A DNA stretch of 64,000 bases from Gilvirhabdus luticola (GTDB lineage Bacteria; Bacteroidota; Bacteroidia; Flavobacteriales; Flavobacteriaceae): NCBI RefSeq assembly GCF_032583975.1, contig NZ_JAWHTF010000001.1; one strand, 5' to 3'. Below, in pieces: positions 44,068-53,993 of the stretch (the stretch's first letter is position 1; the number at the start of each line of letters is the position of its first letter). A model generated the notes under the pieces. That model was not told the DNA's origin, did not search any database, and saw nothing but the letters and a program-made list of their open reading frames with translations. A program made the translations under genes and the position numbers.

Positions 44068-45408
44068 ATGAAAGACATCATTGAAGGATTTCTTGATCTG
44101 GTAAGAGAGAGAAATGGTAACGAACCTGAATTTTTACAAGCAGTTGAGGAGGTAGCTGAAACCGTACTTCCATATATCGTTCAGCACGATATTTATCATG
44201 GCAAAAACATTTTGTTAAGAATGGTAGAGCCAGAAAGGGTTATAACTTTTAGAGTTTGCTGGGTAGATGATCAAGGAGAAATTCAAGTAAATAGAGGTTA
44301 CAGAATCCAGATGAATTCTGCAATAGGTCCTTATAAAGGAGGTTTACGTTTTCATCCTTCTGTTAATATGAGTATTTTAAAGTTCTTGGCTTTTGAGCAA
44401 GTATTTAAAAACTCATTAACAACACTTCCAATGGGTGGAGGTAAAGGAGGATCTGATTTTGATCCAAAAGGGAAAAGTGATGGTGAGATTATGAGGTTTT
44501 GCCATGCATTTATGGCAGAATTATGCCGACACATCGGGCCATTTACAGATGTTCCAGCTGGAGATATTGGAGTTGGGGCACGTGAGATTGGGTTTTTGTT
44601 CGGTATGTACAAGAAAATGAGGAATGAGTTTACTGGAGTGCTCACAGGCAAAGGTCTTTCTTGGGGAGGATCTTTAATTCGACCAGAGGCCACAGGATAT
44701 GGAACTGTATATTTTGCCCAAAGTATGTTAGAAACAAAAGGCAAAAATTTTGAAGGTAAAACAGTTACAATTTCTGGTTCTGGAAATGTTGCTCAATATG
44801 CCACCCAAAAAGCAACCCAATTAGGAGGGAAAGTGATTACACTTTCAGACTCTTCAGGATATATATATGATAAAGATGGAATAGATGCCGAAAAACTAGC
44901 TCATATTATGTATTTAAAGAATGAAAAAAGAGTGCGTATATCTGAATATTTAGAAAAATATCCTTCAGCACAATTTTTTGAAGAAGAAAGACCATGGTCT
45001 GTAGCATGTGATATTGCTTTACCTTGTGCAACCCAAAATGAACTTGATGGGAATGATGCAAAAATGCTTATAAATAATGGATGCATTTGTGTCGCAGAAG
45101 GAGCTAATATGCCATCAACACCGGAAGCCATTCATGCTTTTCATGATGCAAAAATTCTATTTGCTCCTGGGAAAGCTTCAAATGCTGGTGGAGTAGCAAC
45201 TTCAGGATTAGAAATGTCACAAAATTCGTTAAGAATAAGTTGGACAAGAGATGAGGTTGATAATAAACTTAAAGGTATTATGGAGGATATTCATGATTCA
45301 TGTATCGAATACGGTAAAGAAGGAGATTATGTAAATTATGTGAAAGGCGCCAATATAGCTGGATTTGTTAAAGTAGCAGATGCAATGCTAGCTCAAGGTG
45401 TAGTTTAA
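44068..45408 (+). CDS. gdhA: Glutamate dehydrogenase, NADP-type
   Basis: 446 aa hexameric enzyme making glutamate from 2-oxoglutarate and ammonia. The catalytic Lys is in LPMGGGKGGSDFDPKG, the substrate block is GPYKGGLRFHPSVN, the coenzyme motif VTISGSGNVAQYA, and NAGGVATSGLEMSQNS is intact. The length and wording fit the NADP-specific biosynthetic branch. It is a single-gene unit with a -7 element and a strong terminator, so it is regulated independently. Confidence 0.95.
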   Translation: MKDIIEGFLDLVRERNGNEPEFLQAVEEVAETVLPYIVQHDIYHGKNILLRMVEPERVITFRVCWVDDQGEIQVNRGYRIQMNSAIGPYKGGLRFHPSVNMSILKFLAFEQVFKNSLTTLPMGGGKGGSDFDPKGKSDGEIMRFCHAFMAELCRHIGPFTDVPAGDIGVGAREIGFLFGMYKKMRNEFTGVLTGKGLSWGGSLIRPEATGYGTVYFAQSMLETKGKNFEGKTVTISGSGNVAQYATQKATQLGGKVITLSDSSGYIYDKDGIDAEKLAHIMYLKNEKRVRISEYLEKYPSAQFFEEERPWSVACDIALPCATQNELDGNDAKMLINNGCICVAEGANMPSTPEAIHAFHDAKILFAPGKASNAGGVATSGLEMSQNSLRISWTRDEVDNKLKGIMEDIHDSCIEYGKEGDYVNYVKGANIAGFVKVADAMLAQGVV

Positions 45409-45430
45409 TTTTACTTGAATCAAAATTTTA

Positions 45431-45465
45431 AAAAAGCTTTCTGAAAATCAGAAAGCTTTTTGTTT
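45431..45465 (+). terminator. Rho-independent terminator of gdhA
   Basis: AAAAAGCTTTCTGA, short loop, TCAGAAAGCTTTTT: a strong stem 22 bp after the stop. Confidence 0.88.
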
Positions 45466-45504
45466 TAAATATATTATTTTAAAGTAAAACTCGTTTGTTA
45501 TAAA

Positions 45505-45512
45505 TATATTTG
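45505..45512 (+). promoter_or_regulatory. -7 element upstream of porZ
   Basis: TATATTTG, 17 bp before the ATG, matches TAnnTTTG; no clear -33. Confidence 0.4.
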
Positions 45513-45528
45513 AAAGTTTTAAAAACGC

Positions 45529-47874
45529 ATGATAAAAAGAATAATACTTTATTTATTTTGCTTGTTTCCGTTAATTCACAGTGGACAAGATTTTTCTGCA
45601 CTTTGGGAAGGACATTTTTCTTATTATAATATCAAAGACACTTCACAAGGAGATAATAAAATTTTTGCTGCTGCTGAAAATGCGATTTTTGTGTTTGATA
45701 CTACGACAAATGAAATAGAAGAAATAACAACAGTTCAAGGGCTTTCAGGAGAGATTATTTCCACTATTCATTATAGCGAAACCTACGGATTGTTGGTTAT
45801 TGGTTATGAAAATGGATTAATGGAAATAGTTTTTAATTCTGATGATAATGTTTTGTCTGTTGTAGATATATTAGAGAAAGCCACAATCTCACCAGATCTT
45901 AAAAAGATCAATCATTTTAATGAATATAATGGTTTGATTTATATTTCTACAAATTATGGTATTTCAGTTTACGATTTAGAGAGGTTAGAGTTTGGAGACA
46001 CTTATTTTATTGGTGATTTCGGGAGCCAAATACCTGTTAGACAAACAGCTATTTATCAAGACTTTATCTATGCTGCTTGTTTTGGTGCTAGTGGTGTTAA
46101 AAAAGCATTGTCTACGAGTAACAATTTAATAGACTATCAGCAATGGCAGACCTTAATTGGTGGCAATTGGAGTGCTATTGAGTCTGTGAATGATAAACTA
46201 TATGCCGTAAGAGGCAATAGAAATATTTATAGTGTAATTAATGACAGTTTTATATCATTAATTAATTACAATACACTACCAGTAAATGTTAGTGGAGTAA
46301 ATGGCTTTTTAATAGTTACAATAGCAGATAATGTGTTTGTTTATGATTCAAATTTTAATTTACTTTCTCAAGTATCTCCTACTTCAGAATTTCAAACAAA
46401 ATTTACCTCGGCAACCATAGATTCTGAATATATTTATATTGGGACAGAAACTCTGGGAGTTTTAAAAACACCAATTAATAACCCTACTACTTTTGAAGAG
46501 ATTCATCCACAAGGGCCATTATTAAATAATTCTTTTTCACTAGAAGCGCAAAATAACAATGTATGGGTTTCTTTTGGAGAATATGATTTGTTTTACAACC
46601 CTTATCCTCTAAATAGAAGAGGCTTTAGCCACTTGAATGATGAAGATTGGATTAACACACCTTTTGAAGATGTTTTTGGAGCGGTATCCTTAAATGATAT
46701 CGCTATAAATCCATTCAACAATAATCAAGTATTTATCAGTTCATTTTTTAGCGGCTTATTAGAGGTAAATGATGAGATACCTACTATACTTTATAATCAA
46801 ACAAACAGCAGTTTAGAATCATTAATTTTCCCAAATAACCCTAATTACGTAGATATAAGAGTAGGGCCTTCTGTTTTTGATAGAAATGGTTTGTTGTGGA
46901 CTGTAACGAGCAGAGTAGATAGTCCTCTAAAATCTTATAACCCAAGTGCAAATCAATGGCAATCATACAGCTTTACAGACATTATCCCTAGTGGTTTAGA
47001 CGATAATTTGGGATTTGGAGATATGGTAATTGGTAGTGATGGAACAAAGTGGATTGCTAGTTATGAACAAGGTATAATTGGCTTTAATGAAAATAATGGG
47101 ATGGCATTAAAAAAACTAAAAGATGAAGCAAATAATTTTCCATCTAACTACACGACAGCTTTAGCAATAGATAATAGAAACAGGCTTTGGATTGGTACTT
47201 TTAGAGGTTTGAGAGTATTATACAATACATCCAATTTTTTCACTGATGATAATGTACAGGTAGAAGAGATAATAATTCTTGAAGATGGCACGGCAAAAGA
47301 ACTTTTATTTCAACAATTTGTTTCAGATATTGAAGTAGATGGATCTAATAACAAATGGGTAGGAACTATAGGAGCAGGATTGTTTTATTTTTCGTCAGAT
47401 GGTCAAGAAACAATATTTCATTTTACACAAGACAACTCACCATTGCCTTCAGATAATATTTCTGACGTGTCAATAGATTCATCCCAAGGAGTTGTTTATA
47501 TAGCAACCGAAAGAGGATTAGTATCATTTAGAGCAGGAGGATCTAGCGTATCTGATGATTTAGAAAACGCCTATGTCTATCCTAACCCTGTTAGGCCTGG
47601 TTTTAATATTGTTGATGAAAAAGTTAAAATAAGTGGAATATCAGATAATGTAAATATTAAAATCACGGATATTGAAGGCAATCTTGTAGCAGAAGCTCAA
47701 TCAAGAACAAACTTAAGATACAATGGTTTTAATCTTGAAATAGCTGGCGGAACAGCTTATTGGAATGGGAAAAATCTCGCAAACAATATAGTGGCTTCTG
47801 GAGTTTATTTGGTCATGTTGTCCGATCTGGATACATTTGAGACCAAAGTTTTAAAAATAATGGTAGTTAGATAA
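45529..47874 (+). CDS. porZ: PorZ-like type IX secretion component
   Basis: 781 aa. A signal peptide (MIKRIILYLFCLFPLIHSG) is followed by two beta-propeller domains with repeated IYIS/IGT blades (for example LWIGTFRGLRVLYN, KWVGTIGAGLFYFSS, VYIATERGLVSF). The C-terminal type A sorting domain starts AYVYPNPVRPGFNI and ends SGVYLVMLSDLDTFETKVLKIMVVR. In Porphyromonas gingivalis PorZ is a surface part of the attachment complex that delivers anionic LPS to cargo. The gene is immediately upstream of recO, and the stop overlaps it (TAATG). Confidence 0.85.
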   Translation: MIKRIILYLFCLFPLIHSGQDFSALWEGHFSYYNIKDTSQGDNKIFAAAENAIFVFDTTTNEIEEITTVQGLSGEIISTIHYSETYGLLVIGYENGLMEIVFNSDDNVLSVVDILEKATISPDLKKINHFNEYNGLIYISTNYGISVYDLERLEFGDTYFIGDFGSQIPVRQTAIYQDFIYAACFGASGVKKALSTSNNLIDYQQWQTLIGGNWSAIESVNDKLYAVRGNRNIYSVINDSFISLINYNTLPVNVSGVNGFLIVTIADNVFVYDSNFNLLSQVSPTSEFQTKFTSATIDSEYIYIGTETLGVLKTPINNPTTFEEIHPQGPLLNNSFSLEAQNNNVWVSFGEYDLFYNPYPLNRRGFSHLNDEDWINTPFEDVFGAVSLNDIAINPFNNNQVFISSFFSGLLEVNDEIPTILYNQTNSSLESLIFPNNPNYVDIRVGPSVFDRNGLLWTVTSRVDSPLKSYNPSANQWQSYSFTDIIPSGLDDNLGFGDMVIGSDGTKWIASYEQGIIGFNENNGMALKKLKDEANNFPSNYTTALAIDNRNRLWIGTFRGLRVLYNTSNFFTDDNVQVEEIIILEDGTAKELLFQQFVSDIEVDGSNNKWVGTIGAGLFYFSSDGQETIFHFTQDNSPLPSDNISDVSIDSSQGVVYIATERGLVSFRAGGSSVSDDLENAYVYPNPVRPGFNIVDEKVKISGISDNVNIKITDIEGNLVAEAQSRTNLRYNGFNLEIAGGTAYWNGKNLANNIVASGVYLVMLSDLDTFETKVLKIMVVR

Positions 47875-48593
47875 TGGTTATTTCTACAAAGGCCATTGTA
47901 ATTTCAAAAATCAAATATGGAGATAGTGACCTTATTGTAAAATGCTACACTCAAGAGTTGGGTATGGTGAGCTACATGCTTAAAGGAGTTTTAAAAAGCA
48001 AAAAAGGGAAGGTAAAAACAGCATATTTTCAATTATTATCTCAATTAGATATAGAGACTATACATAGAGCGAACAGATCCTTTCAAAGTATCAAAGACTT
48101 AAGGATGAATCATATGTATGTAAGTTTGCACACCAATGTTTTAAAGAGTACAATTGTAATGTTTTTGGCTGAAGTTCTTTCAAGTTGTTTGATTGAAGAA
48201 GAAAAGAATAGAACACTGTATAATTACATTGAAACTGCTTTTTTATGGTTGGATCAGCATGATAATCTCTCAAACTTTCACCTACTGTTTTTATTAAAAT
48301 TATCGCGGTATTTAGGGTTCTATCCGGATACAACAAATATTGATTTTGATTTTTTCAATCTCATTGAAGGCAAATTTGAAGACTCAGAAACAGGGTTGTA
48401 TACAATTTCAGGACAAAATTTAGTACTTTTAAAACGTCTGTTAGGCATAAATTTTGATGAGTTAAATACTATAAAACTGAACTCAAAACAAAGACAATCT
48501 TTTTTAAAAATAATGTTATTGTATTTTGATTTACATTTATCTGGTTTTAAAGAACCTAAATCATTACAGCTTTTTTACCAAGTATTCAACTAA
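47874..48593 (+). CDS. recO: DNA repair protein RecO
   Basis: 239 aa. The N-terminal OB fold (VISTKAIVISKIKYGDSDLIVKCYTQELG, then SYMLKGVLKSKKGK) and the helical domain are visible. The usual four-Cys zinc site of RecO is not obvious, as in some Bacteroidota members. It loads RecA with RecF/RecR in gap repair. The start shares one base with the porZ stop. Confidence 0.92.
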   Translation: MVISTKAIVISKIKYGDSDLIVKCYTQELGMVSYMLKGVLKSKKGKVKTAYFQLLSQLDIETIHRANRSFQSIKDLRMNHMYVSLHTNVLKSTIVMFLAEVLSSCLIEEEKNRTLYNYIETAFLWLDQHDNLSNFHLLFLLKLSRYLGFYPDTTNIDFDFFNLIEGKFEDSETGLYTISGQNLVLLKRLLGINFDELNTIKLNSKQRQSFLKIMLLYFDLHLSGFKEPKSLQLFYQVFN

Positions 48594-48612
48594 CAACCCT
48601 TAACCAACCTTG

Positions 48613-51024
48613 ATGAAAATTACAGTATTTTTTTACATGCTTAGCTTTTCCTTATCCTTGTGGTCACAGGAAGTTAAGGTCATTGTAAAAATTGCAAATA
48701 CTCCCATTTCAAATGTTGCGATCTATAATTCTGAACAAAATATTTATACCATAACCAACATTAATGGAATTGCTAATTTAGACCGATTTTCTGATACTGA
48801 AGACATTTATTTTGAACATATCCTTCATGTGAATATAAAGTTGAATAAACAGCAAATTAGAGCTAATAATAATGTAATCTATTTAGAACAGAAGGTTGAA
48901 GATTTAGAAGAAATTGTCTTATCCGCTTCAAAGTTTGAGCAAAGCAAAAAAGATATTCCACAAAAAATAGTTAGTATCAGCTCTAGAACCATTGAGTTTA
49001 TAAACCCACAAACCAGTGCAGATTTATTGGAAAACACAGGGAACGTGTACATACAAAAAAGCCAATTTGGAGGAGGTAGTCCGATGATCAGAGGTTTTTC
49101 AACCAATAGATTGTTAATAACGGTAGATGGAGTTAGAATGAACAATGCTATTTTTAGAGGAGGAAATCTTCAAAATATTATTTCTATAGACCCATTTTCC
49201 GTTCAAAACACCGAAATAACTTTAGGAGCAGGTTCAGTAATCTATGGAAGTGATGCTGTTGGAGGTGTTATGAGTTTTTACACTAAACAACCAAAACTTT
49301 CGTACAAAGACTCCATAGCATTTAAAGCAGATGCTATAGGTAGATATGCTTCTGCAAGTGACGAAAAAACGGGCCATTTAGATTTTAGTTTTGGAATGAA
49401 AAAAATAGCGTTTTTGTCAAGTATTAGCTTTAACGCTTTTAATGATTTAAGAATGGGTAAATATGGTCCTAAAGAATACTTAAGGCCCGAATATGTAACA
49501 ACAATAAATAATGTAGACAGTATTGTTGAAAATAAGGACCCAAGAACTCAAGTACCTTCGGGATATAATCAAATTAATTTAATGCAAAAAATAAAGTATG
49601 AACCTTATGATAATTTAAGTTTGGATTTGGGTTTGTATTATACAACAACTTCAGATTACCCAAGATATGATAGACTTATACGCTATAGAGGCGATAATTT
49701 ACGATCTGCCGAATGGTATTACGGACCTCAACGCTGGTTTATGGCTAATGCAAACATCAGCAGGTTAAGTAGCAGATCTAATTTATACGATTCTTTTAAA
49801 GTATCTGTCGCATATCAAAATTTCCAAGAAAGTAGGATAGATAGAGATTATCAATCTGAAATAAGAAATATTAGAGAAGAAGCTGTTGATATGTATTCTT
49901 TTAATATGGATTTTGAAAAAAACCTTTCAACAAAGACAGAATTTTTTTATGGTGTAGAATATGTATATAATTACATAAAGTCTGTTGGAAATGAAAAGAA
50001 CATAACATCAAATACGCTCTTTCCAACAATTTCAAGATATCCTAATGGAGCCAATTGGCAATCGGCCGCAATATATTCAAGTATTAAGTACAAACCCAAC
50101 CCAAGATTTGTTTTTCAGTCGGGTTTAAGATTTAATCATGTCTCTTCAAAAGCTAGTTTTAAAGAAAATAATGTCTATTTGAACTTGCCATTTGAATCTT
50201 CCAAAATTAATGCAGGAGCATTAACTGGAACAGCTGGAATAAGTTGGTCTCCTAATGCCATTCTACAATGGAAATTAAATGCATCATCTGCCTTTAGAGC
50301 TCCAAACATTGATGACATAGGTAAAGTCTTTGATTCTGAACCTGGATCTGTTGTTGTTCCAAATGAAAATTTAAGACCAGAATATGCTTACGGTGGTGAA
50401 CTAGGGCTAAAATTCAACTTCAGTAATAAAGTTATTTTAGATTTTAGTACGTATTATACATATTTAGACAATGCATTGGTACGAAGAGATTATATGATAA
50501 ATGGCGAAACAGAAATTATTTATGATGGCGAATTAAGTAATGTTCAGGCGATACAGAATGCATCAAAGGCATGGATTTATGGCTTTGAGTTCGGAATGGA
50601 AATAAACTTTAGTGAACATCTTAAGTTAACATCACAATATAATGCCATCGGAGGCACAGAAGAAGATCATGATATAGAAGTGCCTATTAGGCACGTAGCA
50701 CCAAATTTTGGAAACACGCATTTAATTTGGAGTTTTAATAATTTTAAAATTGATGTCTTTGCAAACTACAATCAGGAATTATCTTTCAATCAGTTAGCGC
50801 CTTCTGAAATTGAAAAGGATTATATCTACGCTTTGGATGAAAATGGAAATCCGTATTCACCATCGTGGTACACCTTAAACTTAAGAACACAATACTCAAT
50901 TAATCCATCAATTACACTTACCGCAAATCTTGAGAATATAACAAACCAACGATATAAAACATATTCGTCTGGAATAGCAGCAGCAGGGAGAAATTTAATA
51001 TTAGCTTTAAAAGTTGAACTTTAA
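48613..51024 (+). CDS. TonB-dependent outer-membrane receptor
   Basis: About 803 aa. The ATG at 48613 starts the signal peptide; the codon before it is TTG and was rejected. A short degenerate carboxypeptidase-like domain (EVKVIVKIANTPISNVAIYN) is followed by a TonB box/plug (DLEEIVLSASKFEQ, LLENTGNVYIQKSQFGGGSPMIRGF, GAGSVIYGSDAVGGVM) and a long barrel. An FRAP motif (SSAFRAPNIDDIG) with NENLRPEYA resembles heme receptors, but no His lies between FRAP and NENL, so heme is not supported. The substrate is unknown. It follows recO after 19 bp. Confidence 0.88.
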   Translation: MKITVFFYMLSFSLSLWSQEVKVIVKIANTPISNVAIYNSEQNIYTITNINGIANLDRFSDTEDIYFEHILHVNIKLNKQQIRANNNVIYLEQKVEDLEEIVLSASKFEQSKKDIPQKIVSISSRTIEFINPQTSADLLENTGNVYIQKSQFGGGSPMIRGFSTNRLLITVDGVRMNNAIFRGGNLQNIISIDPFSVQNTEITLGAGSVIYGSDAVGGVMSFYTKQPKLSYKDSIAFKADAIGRYASASDEKTGHLDFSFGMKKIAFLSSISFNAFNDLRMGKYGPKEYLRPEYVTTINNVDSIVENKDPRTQVPSGYNQINLMQKIKYEPYDNLSLDLGLYYTTTSDYPRYDRLIRYRGDNLRSAEWYYGPQRWFMANANISRLSSRSNLYDSFKVSVAYQNFQESRIDRDYQSEIRNIREEAVDMYSFNMDFEKNLSTKTEFFYGVEYVYNYIKSVGNEKNITSNTLFPTISRYPNGANWQSAAIYSSIKYKPNPRFVFQSGLRFNHVSSKASFKENNVYLNLPFESSKINAGALTGTAGISWSPNAILQWKLNASSAFRAPNIDDIGKVFDSEPGSVVVPNENLRPEYAYGGELGLKFNFSNKVILDFSTYYTYLDNALVRRDYMINGETEIIYDGELSNVQAIQNASKAWIYGFEFGMEINFSEHLKLTSQYNAIGGTEEDHDIEVPIRHVAPNFGNTHLIWSFNNFKIDVFANYNQELSFNQLAPSEIEKDYIYALDENGNPYSPSWYTLNLRTQYSINPSITLTANLENITNQRYKTYSSGIAAAGRNLILALKVEL

Positions 51025-51031
51025 AAAGTCA

Positions 51032-53407
51032 TTATTTTTTAACAGCTTTTTTGGTAACAATGGCGCCGTTAGATAATTCTATTTTTGCAATATAAGTGGC
51101 TTGACTTAATGAAGACAGATTATAAATTTCAACATTATTGTTCCCTTTAAAATTGTAGAGTTGTCTGCCCAAAACATCAAACAATTGTACATTTAAAATA
51201 TTCAGATTATTTGAAGCCTTAAACTTTACATGGTCAGCATCTAATTCAATAATTGTAACAGTATTAGCCTCTATATCATTTTGATTAATACCTAAAGAGG
51301 CATCATTGAATACAATTTCAAAACGATCTTTAAACTCGCCAACTTCAGAGGTAAACGTATAATCAGAATCGGAAAGATTATGTATGGTATTCATGTCATA
51401 ATCTTTTAAGTAAACCGTATTATTGTTAAAGAAGTTGCCCTCTATTTGTGCTATAGATAAAGTATATAATGTGGCAACATCAATAGAAGTATCAAAGCCT
51501 ATAGCAATGGTTTCATCCAAATCCAGACTATTAGGATCTTTACCTTGGATAGCGAACTTCTTATCATTATTTTCAATAATAGAATACAAAATAGAGTAAG
51601 CTCCTGTAGAAAGGTTTCTAGGCGCATCATAAGTTAGGCCATCAAAATCATCTGAAGCACCATTTACATAGGCAACTAAAATCTGATTGAAAACTCCATT
51701 ATCAGACGTCAGTTTTATGGATAGTTTATTAGGTTCTGAATTTTCCTTTGAGTTTGAATTTCTAAAAAATTGAGTATTATTTCCATTAACTCTCATTGCG
51801 TTATTAAAAGTTACAGTACCTTGTTTAATACTACCATTTGTGGAATCAACAGCTCCAGAATTTGAATAAGCAACAAAAAATCCTTGTCCAGACGGTATAA
51901 ATCTATCTGGTGTGACATTATCTCCACCAGGATTTTCACCACTTGCATTAATAATCGCATAATCTGCTTGAGAAAAATTCTCAACCTGGTTACCGTTATT
52001 TGATCTTGAAGGCGGTGTTGTTTGTGACCAAAAATAAATAACACCATCAATACCTCCTTGGTCAACCGTATCAATTACAGAATTGGCAGCTAAAAATAAG
52101 TTCGCATCAATAGCTGAAGGATAAGGGTTGCCAATAAAATTCCAGTTATTGTCATTGAGTTCAGAGTCATTTCTATAAACAGGAACACTAATAATTCCTG
52201 TATTAAAAGCGCCTTCAAAAGTATAGGTAAATTGACATGGTGTAGTTGGATTATTATCAGTATAACAAGGAGAGCTATTAAATATTACCTGATTATGTGT
52301 AGACGCATAACCCATTCCAGGAACCATTGGGTCTGAATCAGACAAAATGAACCAATCATTATTATTGTCATCTATATCATCTTGACCTGGAGTGTAGCTG
52401 TTACTGTTTCCAATTTCCTTTTGGCTATCTAAATAGTTAGCTCCATTAAAACCAAATCGCCTATTTGATTGAGCATCTGATAAACCTGCACCAACCGTTT
52501 CAGTTTCTGTAGGAGAACTCCAATAAGTATACTCGTACCACTGTTTCATTTCTGCTGTTTCTTTTTCTACAGTTGCATTGCCACTTGGATCAAGCGTAAA
52601 AGTTCCTGAATCGTTCACTTGTACTAAAGAGCCTGAAGTTCTTACAATAATATCGCCATAAATGGTCACATCATTTTCAACCAGAACATAACTACCATCA
52701 TCAACAATTAAAGTTGAACCAGAATTTACAATTAAACTGCATGAACTAAAACTTCCATTTGTAGTAGTATTATAATCTCCATTTATAATTACATGTGTAG
52801 ATAAGCTTGGAGGCAAGCTCCAAGAAGCTCCATCCCAAGTAGATGTTGAGCTACAAAAAGTATTTAATCTCCCATTAAAAGCAAAATCATTAATACTAAA
52901 CGTACCATTATTATTCATTCCACCCCAAGCATAAACTCTAAAAGTTATCGTTGAATTTATGTTTTGAAAAGCGGGAGCAGAAAGATCAATAACTGCACCA
53001 GCTATTATTCCAGTTCCAATATTATTTGTATAGCCATCCAAACTACTTCTGACAGCAATATTTACTGGACCTTGTTGAGAGCTTTGACCTGTATATTCAA
53101 AACTTATAAAATCAATCTCATAACCAGTGTTAGGTGTAATGGTGAAATAAAAATAATCATCAATATCTAATGCAGATAAATTCCAATCTCTTGCATTATA
53201 CCTATCGTTACCATTGAAACCATTGATTCCAGTTCCCCTGCCTATACCTGAAACAGTAATATTTGGGTCAATTATTTGCCCATTAATATAAGGGTCAAAA
53301 TTATTTGGATTGTTACCAGTTATTAGATTGGAAAATATTACTTGCCCAAACCCCGAAAAATTAATGCATAAGAAGATTAAAACAATGAGGGTTTGTTTCT
53401 TGATCAT
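51032..53407 (-). CDS. Large T9SS-exported surface protein (type A sorting domain)
   Basis: About 791 aa. The ATG at 53407 begins the signal peptide (MIKKQTLIVLIFLCINFSG); the apparent start six codons upstream is TTG. An N-terminal beta-sandwich with an ENDISSF-like strand (YEIDFISFEYTGQSS) follows, then a parallel-repeat-like region (LIVNSGSTLIVDDGSYVLVEND) and a middle domain of unknown type. It ends in a type A sorting signal (LNVQLFDVLGRQLYNF, then ATYIAKIELSNGAIVTKKAVKK). It would be secreted and anchored by the T9SS; the function is unknown. Confidence 0.82.
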   Translation of the reverse strand: MIKKQTLIVLIFLCINFSGFGQVIFSNLITGNNPNNFDPYINGQIIDPNITVSGIGRGTGINGFNGNDRYNARDWNLSALDIDDYFYFTITPNTGYEIDFISFEYTGQSSQQGPVNIAVRSSLDGYTNNIGTGIIAGAVIDLSAPAFQNINSTITFRVYAWGGMNNNGTFSINDFAFNGRLNTFCSSTSTWDGASWSLPPSLSTHVIINGDYNTTTNGSFSSCSLIVNSGSTLIVDDGSYVLVENDVTIYGDIIVRTSGSLVQVNDSGTFTLDPSGNATVEKETAEMKQWYEYTYWSSPTETETVGAGLSDAQSNRRFGFNGANYLDSQKEIGNSNSYTPGQDDIDDNNNDWFILSDSDPMVPGMGYASTHNQVIFNSSPCYTDNNPTTPCQFTYTFEGAFNTGIISVPVYRNDSELNDNNWNFIGNPYPSAIDANLFLAANSVIDTVDQGGIDGVIYFWSQTTPPSRSNNGNQVENFSQADYAIINASGENPGGDNVTPDRFIPSGQGFFVAYSNSGAVDSTNGSIKQGTVTFNNAMRVNGNNTQFFRNSNSKENSEPNKLSIKLTSDNGVFNQILVAYVNGASDDFDGLTYDAPRNLSTGAYSILYSIIENNDKKFAIQGKDPNSLDLDETIAIGFDTSIDVATLYTLSIAQIEGNFFNNNTVYLKDYDMNTIHNLSDSDYTFTSEVGEFKDRFEIVFNDASLGINQNDIEANTVTIIELDADHVKFKASNNLNILNVQLFDVLGRQLYNFKGNNNVEIYNLSSLSQATYIAKIELSNGAIVTKKAVKK

Positions 53408-53519
53408 AAGGAGTAATGAATTCAATTTTTTATAAAATCTAGCAAATATAATTCAATTTACTTAAAAATCAAGGGCTTGCATTTCTGCTATTATTAACAT
53501 TTTGTTATTATTTTTACAC

Positions 53520-53993
53520 ATGCTCAAACATAAGTCATATACTGTAGAAGAAGCTAAAAAAAAACTCGAAAACTACTGCGCCTATCAAGAACGATGTCAT
53601 CAAGACGTTAGGCAAAAACTTCAGAGCATGCACATGATACCTGAAGCTATAGACCAAACTATGGGTCACCTTATTAAACATAACTATCTTAACGAGGAAC
53701 GTTTTTCCAAAGCATATGTACGCGGAAAGTTAAGGCAAAAATATTGGGGTAAGAATCGCCTCACTTTGGAATTAAAGAAAAGAGATGTTTCCAAACATAA
53801 TATAAAATCAGCACTTGATGAAATTAATGAGCAGGAGTATAACGACATTTTTGAGAAACTTGTCGAAAAAAGAATAAATCAACTTAAAGAGCCCAATAAA
53901 TTAAAGCGGAAAAAGAAACTTGTAGATTATCTTTTGTACAGAGGTTGGGAATCTTTTTTGGTTTATAATAAAGTCAATGAATTAATACCTTAA
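53520..53993 (+). CDS. recX: Regulatory protein RecX
   Basis: About 157 aa. The ATG at 53520 (MLKHKSYTVEEAKKKL) is chosen; the longer form would start at TTG. Three helical repeat blocks are clear: YCAYQERCHQDVRQKLQSM, LIKHNYLNEERFSKAYVRGKL and GKNRLTLELKKRDVSKHNI. It modulates RecA filaments. recA is not nearby. The stop is immediately followed by the convergent JmjC-like stop codon. Confidence 0.9.
   Translation: MLKHKSYTVEEAKKKLENYCAYQERCHQDVRQKLQSMHMIPEAIDQTMGHLIKHNYLNEERFSKAYVRGKLRQKYWGKNRLTLELKKRDVSKHNIKSALDEINEQEYNDIFEKLVEKRINQLKEPNKLKRKKKLVDYLLYRGWESFLVYNKVNELIP

Noticed and set aside
48613..51024. Heme-specific receptor call from the FRAP and NENL motifs
   Set aside because: The conserved His expected between the two motifs is missing; no heme genes are nearby.
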